Origin: Micavibrio aeruginosavorus
GTDB lineage: Bacteria > Pseudomonadota > Alphaproteobacteria > Micavibrionales > Micavibrionaceae
NCBI GenBank assembly: GCA_016432265.1
Contig: CP066681.1
Coordinates: 186,001 to 250,000, forward strand
Length of the DNA: 64,000 nucleotides
Direction of reading: 5' to 3'
In this document: piece after piece, positions 34,453 through 43,350 of the stretch
Layout of the letters: the number at the start of each line of letters is the position of its first letter
How positions within the stretch are numbered: position 1 is the first letter of the stretch
Notes under the pieces: model-generated
What the model saw: the letters and a program-made list of their open reading frames with translations, nothing else
The model's database searches: none
Told to the model about the DNA's origin: nothing
Translations under genes and position numbers: made by a program

Positions 34453-35736
34453 TTATTGGTTCATTTTAGTGAAAAAATCATCGTTCGATTTCGTGTCCTT
34501 AAGCTTGTCAATCAGGAATTCAACCGCATCGACCGTACCCATCGGCGCCAAAACCCGGCGCAACATATACATCTTGTTGAGGGCGTCCTTCGATACCAGC
34601 AACTCTTCCTTGCGCGTGCCCGATTTCTGGATATCGATTGCCGGGAAGACGCGCTTGTCAGCGATCTTGCGCTCCAGCACGATTTCTGAGTTGCCAGTGC
34701 CCTTAAATTCTTCAAAAATTACCTCGTCCATGCGGCTGCCGGTTTCGATCAACGCGGTGGCAATAATGGTCAGGCTGCCTCCTTCTTCCGTGTTTCGGGC
34801 CGCGCCGAAAAAACGTTTCGGGCGTTGCAATGCGTTGGCGTCTACACCGCCGGTCAGAACTTTGCCGGATGACGGCACTACCGTGTTATACGCGCGCGCA
34901 AGGCGCGTAATCGAGTCAAGCAAAACAACTACATCCCGTTTATGCTCCACCAGCCGCTTGGCTTTTTCCATGACCATTTCGGCCACGGCCACGTGACGCG
35001 TAGCCGGCTCGTCAAAGGTTGATGAAATCACTTCTCCCTGAACGCCTTTGTCGCGGTTGCGATCCAGCACGTTACGAACCATGTCAGTGACTTCTTCCGG
35101 GCGCTCATCAATCAGCAATATGATCAGGTACGATTCCGGATGATTCTGAATGATGGAATGGGCCACGTCCTGCAGCATGATGGTTTTGCCGACACGCGGC
35201 GGTGCCACTATCAAAGCCCTTTGCCCGAAACCCAAAGGGGATACCAGCTCAATCACGCGCTGGGTCATGTTTTTCTTGGTCGGATCTTCCAGCTCCAGCT
35301 TGATCTTGCGTTCAGGGTAAAGCGGGGTCAGGTTGTCAAAATTTATGCGATGACGCAGCTTTTCCGGCGCTTCACCATTGATTGAGCCGACCTTCAGCAA
35401 AGCGAAATAACGCTCGTTGTCTTTCGGGGCGCGAATCTCACCATCGACAATGTCCCCTGTGCGAAGGCCAAAGCGACGCACCTGCGAGGGTGAAACGTAA
35501 ATATCGTCCGGGCCCGGCAGATAGTTCTCTTCCGGCGAACGCAAAAACCCGAAACCGTCTTGCAATACCTCAAGCACGCCTGTACCAGAAATTGGAACAT
35601 TTTGCTCTGCCAACTGCTTGAGGATAGCGAACATCATGTCCTGCTTGCGCATCGCGCTGCAATTCTCTATCCCCAGTTCTTCGCCAAACGCCAGAAGGTC
35701 GGCCGGAGATTTTGTTTTCAGATCCTGAAGATTCAT
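34453..35736 (-). CDS. rho: Transcription termination factor Rho
   Basis: A 427-residue Rho with its N-terminal helical domain ([22 protein letters not shown]), the RNA-binding cold-shock-like domain ([43 protein letters not shown]), Walker A in [20 protein letters not shown], Walker [15 protein letters not shown], and the R-loop [12 protein letters not shown]. It is a hexameric RNA helicase. The gene stands downstream of hemE-hemH-hemJ with 331 bases between, the usual neighbourhood in alphaproteobacteria. Confidence 0.97.
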   Translation of the reverse strand: MNLQDLKTKSPADLLAFGEELGIENCSAMRKQDMMFAILKQLAEQNVPISGTGVLEVLQDGFGFLRSPEENYLPGPDDIYVSPSQVRRFGLRTGDIVDGEIRAPKDNERYFALLKVGSINGEAPEKLRHRINFDNLTPLYPERKIKLELEDPTKKNMTQRVIELVSPLGFGQRALIVAPPRVGKTIMLQDVAHSIIQNHPESYLIILLIDERPEEVTDMVRNVLDRNRDKGVQGEVISSTFDEPATRHVAVAEMVMEKAKRLVEHKRDVVVLLDSITRLARAYNTVVPSSGKVLTGGVDANALQRPKRFFGAARNTEEGGSLTIIATALIETGSRMDEVIFEEFKGTGNSEIVLERKIADKRVFPAIDIQKSGTRKEELLVSKDALNKMYMLRRVLAPMGTVDAVEFLIDKLKDTKSNDDFFTKMNQ

Positions 35737-36070
35737 CAATTTTTTTAGTCCGTTGTTTGGGAAATGTCGGGAAATGACCGGGAGTTGAAAGTATGATCGC
35801 CCTTATATCATTGACTAGAGGGGATTGATCGTCGGTTGTGCAGAGTCCGTTTCTTGTTGCTTGTTAGTCTATGTGGAAAACTGTCTTACCGGTTTAAAGC
35901 CAGCGTTTCCGCTTTGCCTTGCGCGCCACTTACAAAGCGCGACCTAAACCCTTCATTTCATGGAATTTATTTATAAGACATTCTGTTTATAGCCAAATCA
36001 GCTACCCCCGTCAAATAAAAAGCGTGCCTGACGAAGCGTTTCGGAAAATCACGATTAAAAACACACAGGT
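35737..36070. other. Intergenic region between hemJ and rho
   Basis: A 334-base stretch on the 5' side of rho with no supported gene. It should hold the rho promoter and leader; rho leaders are often long because of autoregulation. A near-DnaA-box TGTGGAAAA occurs at about 35871. I see no hairpin with a T run for hemJ. Confidence 0.4.
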
Positions 36071-36517
36071 TCAGAAGGGTTTGACTACAGCCATTATGAC
36101 AATAAAAATCATGAGCACAGTCGGCACCTCGTTCCATATCCTGTAAAAGCGCGCCGGGCGGACATTCTGGTCTTTCAAGAAATCTTTCCGCCAGCGCGCA
36201 AACAGGCCATGGCACGCCGTCATCAGGATGATCAGGACGGCTTTGGCATGAAACCAGCCTCCCCCCATCAAAGCCGGATTAGCCCATATCATCAACCCGC
36301 CAAATACAAAGGCCGCCATCATGGCAGGGTTAATGATAATCCGCAGCAAACGCCGCTCCATGACCTTGAATGTTTCCGAAGCATGGGATCCCTTGTCCGT
36401 GCCCGCATGGTAGGCAAAAAGGCGGGGCAAATAGAGCATGCCCGCCATCCAGGCGATCACGGAAATGATATGTAGCGCCTTTAACCATAAATAATGCTCA
36501 AGCAGCCAATTGCCCAT
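36071..36517 (-). CDS. hemJ: Protoporphyrinogen IX oxidase HemJ
   Basis: A 148-residue membrane protein with about four helices and the HemJ signature at the start (WLKALHIISVIAWMAGMLYLPRLFAYHAG, with the conserved His and W-x-x-x-x-x-Y-L-P), plus MERRLLRIIINPAM and KAVLIILMTACHGLFARWRKDF. It performs the penultimate step of haem synthesis. It overlaps the end of hemH by 20 bases and has GGAG 9 bases upstream of the ATG. Confidence 0.93.
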   Translation of the reverse strand: MGNWLLEHYLWLKALHIISVIAWMAGMLYLPRLFAYHAGTDKGSHASETFKVMERRLLRIIINPAMMAAFVFGGLMIWANPALMGGGWFHAKAVLIILMTACHGLFARWRKDFLKDQNVRPARFYRIWNEVPTVLMIFIVIMAVVKPF

Positions 36518-37601
36518 TCCACGATGCTCCGGAGTTTACGCAGCATTCTGCCATACAACACTGCCTTGACGAAAGAGGGCAGACTCTGCTCCCGCCATAA
36601 GGATATATCCCCGACTGGCGTGCGTGCGATACCACTGTGGAAGCTAAATCTTCAATAAAATCCTTATCGGCACCTACCGTGGGAACGCGGGAAAAATACG
36701 GGATACCTAATTGCTCCGCTTTATGTCGATATTCAATTTCAATTTCAACCAGCGTTTCCACATGTTCGCTCACAAATGCGTGCGGATAAACGATCACTGG
36801 CACTCCATCCTGCGCCGCGCGCGCCAATTCTTCTTCTGTGCTCGGGCCAATCCATTTCTTCGGCCCCACCCGGCTTTGATAGCAGATCGACCAGTCAAGT
36901 CCCGGTACTGAAAGTTCTTTCACAATCGCGCGCGCGGATTGCTCGCACTGCGCCTGATAGGGATCCCCCTCATAGATAATATCCTCGGGCAGGCCATGTG
37001 CCGAAAAAAGAAGCCGGGGAGGCTTGAAACCCCTGGCCTGTGTATCGCGCAGGGCCTGTTCGTATGCCTGGCCTATCTTTTTTGCGGAAGCGCTGAGAAA
37101 TCCTTTAGCTTCCGGATAGCAACACACCAAACTCGTCGGTATATCCATCTCGACCCGCACACAGGCGCGGTTCCACTCCTGAAGGGATGATCTTGTCGTC
37201 GTCGTCGAGTACTGAGGGTAGAGAGGCAGCAAGACGATGCGCTCGGGCTTCCAGTTTTTTACCTGGGCTGCCACTGCAGCGGCGCGGGGATCCCAATAGC
37301 GCATGCAAACGAAGACTTCATGCTCAAAACCCTCGTATGCGTCCAAAACGCTTTTCAACGCGCGCGCCTGTTCCCAAGTGTTCCCCAGCAACGGCGACCC
37401 TCCCCCAAGCAAACCGTAACTATTTGCGGCTTCGCGCCGGGATCGGCGAAAAGAAACCAAAGCTGCAAGAGGCAGACGCAAAGGAAAAGGCAAACGGAGA
37501 ATATTCTTGTCCATAAAAAAATTGAAAAGGAAGGGGCGAACATCTTCGCCCTTATCAGGCCCACCGAGATTGAAAAGCACTACAGCGACACGTTTTTTCA
37601 T
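36498..37601 (-). CDS. hemH: Ferrochelatase
   Basis: A 367-residue protein: VVLFNLGGPDKGEDVRPFLFNFFMD, PLYPQYSTTTTRSSL, LLFSAHGLPEDIIYEGDPYQAQC (catalytic His), and YQSRVGPKKWIGPSTEEEL, EIEYR. It inserts ferrous iron into protoporphyrin IX. The C-terminal tail carries a cysteine group (CPLSSRQCCMAECC), as in ferrochelatases that bind a [2Fe-2S] cluster. It overlaps hemE by 4 bases. Confidence 0.97.
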   Translation of the reverse strand: MKKRVAVVLFNLGGPDKGEDVRPFLFNFFMDKNILRLPFPLRLPLAALVSFRRSRREAANSYGLLGGGSPLLGNTWEQARALKSVLDAYEGFEHEVFVCMRYWDPRAAAVAAQVKNWKPERIVLLPLYPQYSTTTTRSSLQEWNRACVRVEMDIPTSLVCCYPEAKGFLSASAKKIGQAYEQALRDTQARGFKPPRLLFSAHGLPEDIIYEGDPYQAQCEQSARAIVKELSVPGLDWSICYQSRVGPKKWIGPSTEEELARAAQDGVPVIVYPHAFVSEHVETLVEIEIEYRHKAEQLGIPYFSRVPTVGADKDFIEDLASTVVSHARQSGIYPYGGSRVCPLSSRQCCMAECCVNSGASWNGQLAA

Positions 37602-38644
37602 TCTTTCATCCTGCGAACCGCTTGCATCAGGCGCGCTATATGCTCAGGTGGAGTTTCCTTGACGATCCCATGCCCGAGATTGAAAATATGCGGCCCATGA
37701 GAAAGAGCTGATATTATATCTGAAGCCGCTTTTTCCAACCCCTCCCCGCTTCTAAGGATTTCTGGATCAAGGTTCCCTTGCACCGGCAGCGCTGATTGGT
37801 AGTTCCTAGCCTTGGCCATACTGACATGCTGATCCAGCGCAATTGCCTGCACACCGGTTTCCTTAACATAGTCTTCGTACAAAGGCCCCGCACCGCGCGG
37901 GAATCCGATCACAGGTATATGGGGACAAGCCTCTTTCACGGCCATCACGATCTTTCTTGTGGGCTCAATGACCCAGCGTCTAAAATCAGTCTGATCTGTC
38001 AGCAATCCAGCCCAGCTATCAAAAATTTGCAGGACTTCTGCACCCGCTTTAACTTGCCCCACCAGATAGGCTATCGTGACTTCGCTCAAGCTTTCAATCA
38101 AAACAGCCAGTTCTTCAACCCTGTTTTCAGCCCAACTCCGGGAAAAGGCGTAATTATGACTCCCTCCGCCTTCGATCATGTAACACGCGACTGTCCACGG
38201 TGCCCCGGCAAACCCGATCAGCGCTGTGCCATCATATCCCTCGTGCCGCAAGCCTTCCCGGATCAAACCCACGGTTTCGTACACGGGGCTAAAAACCTCC
38301 AGGTTGATATTCCAGTCGGGCAAGCTTGCGATAAACTGGCTGTCCGCAGGCAATAACCTTGGCCCTTCACCAGCATCAAATCGCACCGATCTGCCCAAAG
38401 CTTGCGGCACTACAAGGATATCGGAAAACAAAATGGCGGCATCAAACCCATAGCGACGAATAGGCTGCAATGTTACCTCTGATGCCAGCTCCGGATTAAA
38501 TACAAGTTCCAAGAAGCCCCCGGCGGACGCCCTGACTTTCTGGTACTCCGGCAGGTAGCGCCCCGCTTGCCGCATCAACCATATGGGAGGGATCTCTTCG
38601 CGCCCGCCATTCAGCACATCCAATATTTTTTTACGCGCAACCAT
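37598..38644 (-). CDS. hemE: Uroporphyrinogen decarboxylase
   Basis: A 348-residue enzyme: PPIWLMRQAGRYLPEYQKVRA (the substrate-binding Arg loop), ILFSDILVVPQALG, GFAGAPWTVACYMIEG, EVLQIFDSWAGLL and NLGHGIVKETPPE near the end. It makes coproporphyrinogen III. First gene of hemE-hemH-hemJ; in several alphaproteobacteria the replication origin borders this gene, and the adjoining 413 bases here carry an origin-like motif cluster. Confidence 0.97.
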   Translation of the reverse strand: MVARKKILDVLNGGREEIPPIWLMRQAGRYLPEYQKVRASAGGFLELVFNPELASEVTLQPIRRYGFDAAILFSDILVVPQALGRSVRFDAGEGPRLLPADSQFIASLPDWNINLEVFSPVYETVGLIREGLRHEGYDGTALIGFAGAPWTVACYMIEGGGSHNYAFSRSWAENRVEELAVLIESLSEVTIAYLVGQVKAGAEVLQIFDSWAGLLTDQTDFRRWVIEPTRKIVMAVKEACPHIPVIGFPRGAGPLYEDYVKETGVQAIALDQHVSMAKARNYQSALPVQGNLDPEILRSGEGLEKAASDIISALSHGPHIFNLGHGIVKETPPEHIARLMQAVRRMKE

Positions 38645-39063
38645 CGGCTTTCATGAAACTCCGTTTTGAAAACGGGCCCATAAAAGCAGAACAAATAAGA
38701 ATCAAAAAGTATTATTTTAAAGTAGTAGTTATTAGTAGATGGCTGTGAGTCTTGGGGACAAGAATCTGCCCCCATAAACATACACAGGTAAGAAATCCAT
38801 AAAGCCCAATTTTTCCCGCGATTCGCATTCATAAGCATTTCGTCCATGCACAGGCTGGTAAAGTGCCATGCACAGACTCATGACCGGTTTTGATAACCGA
38901 TCAGGAAAATCGGATAATTTTTATCCCACAATTATCCCGGCTTGTTATATGGGGATTCACACAGTCGCATGAGGATAACCCCATACGTTCAATCACGAAG
39001 CGATTTCAAGACTTTACTCCGACGATAGTTCTTCTTATAAAAAATAGGCAGGAGTGAGTGATC
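38645..39063. other. Candidate replication origin (hemE-adjacent)
   Basis: An AT-rich, gene-free divergent region. It contains four TTATCC/GGATAA motifs within 70 bases: GGATAA 38912-38917, TTATCCC 38921-38927 and 38932-38938, GGATAA 38973-38978. The first two form an inverted repeat with a three-base spacer. None is a perfect TTATCCACA box. Gene content and strand switch support an origin: hemE on one side, ppsR-aroE-coaE-dnaQ on the other, parS about 20 kb away. A 78-codon minus-strand frame overlapping hemE is not supported. Confidence 0.5.
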
Positions 39064-39696
39064 ATGAGTATTCAAGACGGTAATGGCACAGACCAGTTTG
39101 TAAAACTTGATTTACTGGAGTGCGAGACCGTTCTGGAAGAAGTTAATCCTGCCTTGAAGGGCAGTCATTTTCATCCTGCAACTGTGACAATTCTGGCGAA
39201 TGAGCCTTCTTTTTATCCTGGATACCGGTTTCTTGATCTGGCTGACTATGAAACAGTTCCCAATATACGAAAATTCGTGCTTTACAAGCCGGGCCACGTT
39301 GTCATTCTGAACTGGACGAACGAACCTATCTACGCTTTGAACGAGAAGGCGCCCATACATCTGAACGAAGCTACCGTCACTGATTATGTGAGGTTTTTTT
39401 TCACGTATGTCCGCGGTCGGCACGGGCGGTTTATCATTACAGAAAGCGTTGATGATGTCATGTGGCGCGATGAGCCGCCACCGGCTGCGCGCAAGGCTAT
39501 TGGTAAAATGCTGGAGCCCTTGCACATCGTGGAACGCAGTTCCGGTGGCGGCTTCAGAATAGTGGCCCGGATGATGTTCAAGGATTCGCTGTTCAAAACC
39601 ACCGTCAATGTTCAGCCCAATGGCTTGGTCAATCTTTCTGACGAGGAATTACTGATTGAGGATATGCCTGTGCTGGATGACACTTTTGGACAATAG
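39064..39696 (+). CDS. Hypothetical protein beside the candidate origin
   Basis: A 210-residue protein from ATG 39064, with AGGAG 9 bases upstream. Not recognised. No signal peptide or membrane segment. It looks globular: FHPATVTILANEPSFYPGYRFLDLADYETVPNIRKFVLYKPGHVVILNWTNEPIYAL, then TDYVRFFFTYVRGRHGRFIITES and a C-terminal beta-rich part FRIVARMMFKDSLFKTTVNVQPNGLVNL. The position directly beside hemE and the origin motifs, where alphaproteobacteria usually carry ppsR, marks it as a lineage-specific insertion together with the two genes that follow. Confidence 0.75.
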   Translation: MSIQDGNGTDQFVKLDLLECETVLEEVNPALKGSHFHPATVTILANEPSFYPGYRFLDLADYETVPNIRKFVLYKPGHVVILNWTNEPIYALNEKAPIHLNEATVTDYVRFFFTYVRGRHGRFIITESVDDVMWRDEPPPAARKAIGKMLEPLHIVERSSGGGFRIVARMMFKDSLFKTTVNVQPNGLVNLSDEELLIEDMPVLDDTFGQ

Positions 39697-39941
39697 GCAA
39701 ACTTTATCCCCAAGTCCTTGTTGACAATCCCGATATAAAGCCGGGTTTTTAACCGAACAGAAACCCTCTGTTAATCTCTTGTTAAAGCTTTGAGAAAAAA
39801 GGGATTAAAAAGACTCTCCGTGGGATAAGAACCCCCTTTTTAGTAGGAACTCGTTAACCCTCGACACGCATAATAAACCCATGGCGACTGCGCAGGGCAC
39901 GCGCGGCCAGCCGAAAACCAGCAATCGGTTTGGGGTCTATA
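39697..39941. promoter_or_regulatory. Intergenic region with TTATCC motifs and a CtrA-type site
   Basis: It contains TTATCCC at 39714-39720, GGGATAA at 39822-39828 and TTAA-N7-TTAA at 39771-39785, the CtrA full-site pattern of alphaproteobacteria. It may extend the origin region or control the DUF6782-like genes. No ORF is supported. Confidence 0.45.
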
Positions 39942-41303
39942 ATGAGTAAAACAACAGATACAGACAACGTTACCCACGGCCACTTCAGCTATCACCGCAG
40001 GGTGAGTCTGGCGTATACGCTGAATAACTACCAGCCGGTACGCTGCACGCTGATCGGTGACCAGCCGTTGTTTTTCATGGATTATGAAGGCAGCTTTGAG
40101 GCTGATCGCTTTGAACCCGCTCTGGGAGAGGAGTTCGCTGATCTAAATGCCATAGAAAGAGGCGTTGAAAAACTGCAGGAACGCGTCATGCGGGCGCTGG
40201 AAAGTGAACAACTGCCTTTCTCGGGGAAAGCCGAACTTGATCATGCGGAAGAAATGGTGGCGTTGTTCCTTAAAGACAGTGCCGAGGCGACGACGGCAGG
40301 TTCTTCTTTGGTCATGGGAGAAGATGCCGATTATATTCTGGCCCAGATCAACAAGTCCCGTTTTGGCGCGGCACTGATCGCAACAGCCCGGCGTTATGAA
40401 ACAAAATTTGTCTTAGGCGGTGCCGTCTCGACAGCCCTCTATGATCGTCGTCAGAATACGGTATTTATCAATCCGGCCCTGAATGACACAGATCAGATTT
40501 TGCTGCTGACCCGCGAATTGCGCCGTGTCTGGCAGCACCGTAACGGAGCCTTGGTTCATCCACTGACTTTCCATCCCGATCAGGCCGTTTTGGTTCACCG
40601 CGCCCAGGTCGCCGATTTATGCGTAGCGATGATTCGGATTGCCTGGGAGCAACAGCTTTCCGGCCTGTCCGGCCCGTGGGAGCGGCTTGAAGCATCTTCA
40701 ATGGAGGATCTGGCACGCGCCTTTGCCCGCGAAGCTTATATGGACTTTCGCACCGTCAATAACGGTGAAGCCTGTGCTGCAGTTTTTGAGGCCTGGTTTC
40801 TTTCCGAGCGGTGCCGCCAGGAAGATCGCCGCCTGATTCAGCAAATGCTGGCCGATTACCAAGGCTATGTTTTTGATAACATCAATCCGTCAACGCAAGT
40901 GACGTCAGAGTTAATTTTGGCACTGGGCAGTCAGCCAGAGGGCAAAAATTACCTTGCTCCTTACGTATCGGCGATCATGGCCGATCCCCTGTTTACGGAA
41001 ATCCGAGACCGTTCGAATGCCAATTTTCTCTGGTTTATCAAGTTTGAGCGCTCTTTCCGCGAAACGGAACAGGAATTGCAAACCCTCGAAACCAATCCGG
41101 TTTCAGGGGCTCGCCAGAAGACCCAGCCGGAGGTTCAAGGCGACAACAGCAAACGGTTTGGCGACCACAATGAAAAAGCAGACATCGTCCCCTTGCCCCG
41201 CGGTAAGGCACACACCGGACTTCTCAAAAACAGCCGCGCGGATGCTCCGGGCAGCGCCACAGTTATTGAATTCCGCAGCCAGCAACCCGGCCAGGGCGGC
41301 TGA
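39942..41303 (+). CDS. DUF6782-like protein, copy 1 (metallopeptidase-like fold without the His pair)
   Basis: A 453-residue protein from ATG 39942 (GGGG 7 bases upstream). The middle (about 150-340) resembles the DUF6782 putative metallopeptidases: GGAVSTALYDRRQNTVFINPALNDTDQILLLTRELRRVWQHR, where active members would have H-E-x-x-H; here it reads R-E-L-R-R. MEDLARAFAREAYMDFRTVNNGEACAAVFEAWFLSERCRQEDRRL and NINPSTQVTSELILALG follow. The last 80 residues are disordered. It is predicted to be inactive, perhaps a scaffold. The family name is a recollection and only fairly certain. It is followed by a paralog after 61 bases. Confidence 0.7.
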   Translation: MSKTTDTDNVTHGHFSYHRRVSLAYTLNNYQPVRCTLIGDQPLFFMDYEGSFEADRFEPALGEEFADLNAIERGVEKLQERVMRALESEQLPFSGKAELDHAEEMVALFLKDSAEATTAGSSLVMGEDADYILAQINKSRFGAALIATARRYETKFVLGGAVSTALYDRRQNTVFINPALNDTDQILLLTRELRRVWQHRNGALVHPLTFHPDQAVLVHRAQVADLCVAMIRIAWEQQLSGLSGPWERLEASSMEDLARAFAREAYMDFRTVNNGEACAAVFEAWFLSERCRQEDRRLIQQMLADYQGYVFDNINPSTQVTSELILALGSQPEGKNYLAPYVSAIMADPLFTEIRDRSNANFLWFIKFERSFRETEQELQTLETNPVSGARQKTQPEVQGDNSKRFGDHNEKADIVPLPRGKAHTGLLKNSRADAPGSATVIEFRSQQPGQGG

Positions 41304-41364
41304 AAGCGGTTGGTCATACGATGAATCCTTATGCGTAAGGACGGAAAGGAACCATCGGGGTATT

Positions 41365-42432
41365 ATGAAAGCCGATGACAGACTAAACCGCAAGAACCAT
41401 GGACGACGCAGCCACCGCGCGGACAGCGAAGTGCCCGATGTCGACATTTATGACCTGACACTTCCTGACGAGGCCTGTTTCGAGCCTGTTTTGTTGAGCG
41501 CTGTCGCTCTGCCCGCACGTCTGGATTATGATTCTATATTGGCGCAGCCGTTTTCTTTTGAAGCCCATGAGGATATAGGGGCATGGCTCGCCGCCATTCT
41601 GGCAGACAGTCCGACAGCTTCCCGTTTGTGGGTTGAGGCCGAGCGGGCAGGGTGGCAGGTCGGCTTTGCCGATTTGAAGAACAGCGGTTCGCTCATCGAC
41701 ATACCCTCGCAGACGGTCTTGCTCGACACCTATGCCCTGAGCGCTTCGGCGCTGGGGCGGTCGCCCTATTTTCGCAACGAACTGCTGATTTGCTTTGTGC
41801 GCGCTTTGCGCGATATCTGGCACGAGCAAAGATATCAGGCCCTTGAAGACGAGTTCATGCCAGAGTCGCTCCTTATGATCGAGCGTGTGCGTAGTGCCGA
41901 TTGCGACACGGCGGCGTTATTGGTGGGGTGGGAACTCCGTGGCGCCGGTTATACCGACGTTTGGCGCCATCTTATCGGCGCGGAAGAGGGGGATATGGCC
42001 CTCGTCTTCACACGATTTCTTGAGCGCGACCCTTCGGCTCTTTTCGATGGCTCTGCGCTTGCTTATGCTTTTCGTCAGTGGTACGCCGACGAGTCCCGCG
42101 TAGACGGTTGCGATCACGACACGCTTGAGGCTATGGATGATATACTGCTGTCTTACGATGGCAAAGTAAGACCTTTCGGGGAAAGGCGCGCAAGCGTCGC
42201 CGACATCGAGGCGTTGACAACCCTGCCTGATGGTCGCTGCTATCTCAGGGGGCTGGCAGAAACGATCCTGCGCGATCCGTTCTTCGCCGGCTTGCACGAC
42301 CCGGTCAACCAGACCCATCTTTTTCACTTAATGTACGATATGGAAGTGGTGATGGTGAACAATGTGCCGTTTCGCGACGCTCGTTTGGCGCGCCTGATCT
42401 TTCCCGGAGCCGATCACAGCCGCGTCCGCTAA
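41365..42432 (+). CDS. DUF6782-like protein, copy 2 (paralog of the preceding gene)
   Basis: A 355-residue protein from ATG 41365. It shares the layout of copy 1: WLAAILADSPTASRLWVEAERAGWQVGFADLKNSGSLIDIPSQTVLLDTYAL, then RNELLICFVRALRDIWHEQ at the place of the metallopeptidase helix, again without H-E-x-x-H, and FTRFLERDPSALFDGSALAYAFRQWYADESRVDGCDHDTLEAMDDIL, RCYLRGLAETILRDPFFAGL, FHLMYDMEVVMVNNVPFRDARLA. Both copies end with D-P-x-F-x-x-x-x-D-x-x-N-x-x-x-x-x-x. The family is degenerate here too. Co-transcribed with copy 1 and followed by ppsR. Confidence 0.68.
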   Translation: MKADDRLNRKNHGRRSHRADSEVPDVDIYDLTLPDEACFEPVLLSAVALPARLDYDSILAQPFSFEAHEDIGAWLAAILADSPTASRLWVEAERAGWQVGFADLKNSGSLIDIPSQTVLLDTYALSASALGRSPYFRNELLICFVRALRDIWHEQRYQALEDEFMPESLLMIERVRSADCDTAALLVGWELRGAGYTDVWRHLIGAEEGDMALVFTRFLERDPSALFDGSALAYAFRQWYADESRVDGCDHDTLEAMDDILLSYDGKVRPFGERRASVADIEALTTLPDGRCYLRGLAETILRDPFFAGLHDPVNQTHLFHLMYDMEVVMVNNVPFRDARLARLIFPGADHSRVR

Positions 42433-42477
42433 CGACCGTTCGCAAGTTTCGACTTTTCCCTGACTTAACAATCCTTT

Positions 42478-43350
42478 ATGATGGCGAGGATGAAAAAGGG
42501 CGAGCCGCGGCGGCATTTCTATCTACATCTGGTTTCGGATGCGACCGGCGTCACGCTGCAAGGGCTGGCGCGGGCGTGTCTTGCTCAGTTCGAGAATATT
42601 GACCCGGTCGAGCGTTTCTGGCCACTGGTTCGCAGTGAAAAGCAGCTCGAACGCGTAATCGCCGATATCCATGACAATCCGGGGCCTGTCCTGTTTACCC
42701 TCGTCGACAGCGAGCAGCGCAAACGCCTGCAACGCGCCTGTCAGGAACTGCATGTTCCCTGCATTCCGGTGATGGATCATATCATTAAGGGGCTGTCCGC
42801 TTATACCGGCTTGCCGAGCAAAGGAATACCGGGCTTGCAACACGCGCTGGACGATGCCTATTTCCGGCGCATGGATGCCGTCGATTTTGCGCTGGCGTTC
42901 GACGATGGCCAGAACTATGACGGCATCGAAGAGGCCGATGTCGTTCTTGTGGGCGTATCGCGCACTTCGAAGACTCCCACCTGCATATTCCTTGCGCGGC
43001 AGGGGGTTAAAGCCGCCAATATTCCGTATGTCCCGGGAGTTGCCATCCCTGAGGCCGTTCTGGGCCATCGTCACCCGGTATTTGTCGGTCTGACCGAGTC
43101 CCCTGACCGCCTGATCCAACTACGCCGGAATCGCCTGAAGGCCGATACCAACGACCGTCATCACGGCGAAAACACTTATCTGGATCCGGAGCGCGTGGAA
43201 AGTGAAACGCTGGAAGCGCGCAAATTCTTCACCCGGCAAGGCTGGCCGGTGATTGACGTTACGCGGCGCTCGGTTGAAGAGACGGCGGCTGAAATCATGG
43301 TTATTTTGCAGCGGCGCCGCGAAGTCGCGGATCAACGGGAGTTGTTGTGA
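42478..43350 (+). CDS. ppsR: PEP synthase / pyruvate phosphate dikinase regulatory protein (DUF299)
   Basis: A 290-residue DUF299 protein: FYLHLVSDATGVTLQGLARACLAQFE, VPVMDH-type segment CIPVMDHIIKGLSAYTGL, the P-loop GVSRTSKTPTCIFLARQG, and RNRLKADTNDRHHGENTYLDPERVESETLEARKFFTRQGWPVIDVTRRSVEETA. It is a kinase and pyrophosphorylase that switches PEP synthase or PPDK on and off. The gene is the usual first gene to one side of oriC in Caulobacter-like chromosomes. Confidence 0.95.
   Translation: MMARMKKGEPRRHFYLHLVSDATGVTLQGLARACLAQFENIDPVERFWPLVRSEKQLERVIADIHDNPGPVLFTLVDSEQRKRLQRACQELHVPCIPVMDHIIKGLSAYTGLPSKGIPGLQHALDDAYFRRMDAVDFALAFDDGQNYDGIEEADVVLVGVSRTSKTPTCIFLARQGVKAANIPYVPGVAIPEAVLGHRHPVFVGLTESPDRLIQLRRNRLKADTNDRHHGENTYLDPERVESETLEARKFFTRQGWPVIDVTRRSVEETAAEIMVILQRRREVADQRELL

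Noticed and set aside
38611-38847. 78-codon minus-strand frame overlapping the start of hemE
   Set aside because: It covers the hemE start and origin-like region, has no ribosome site or recognisable motif, and its composition follows the AT-rich noncoding DNA.
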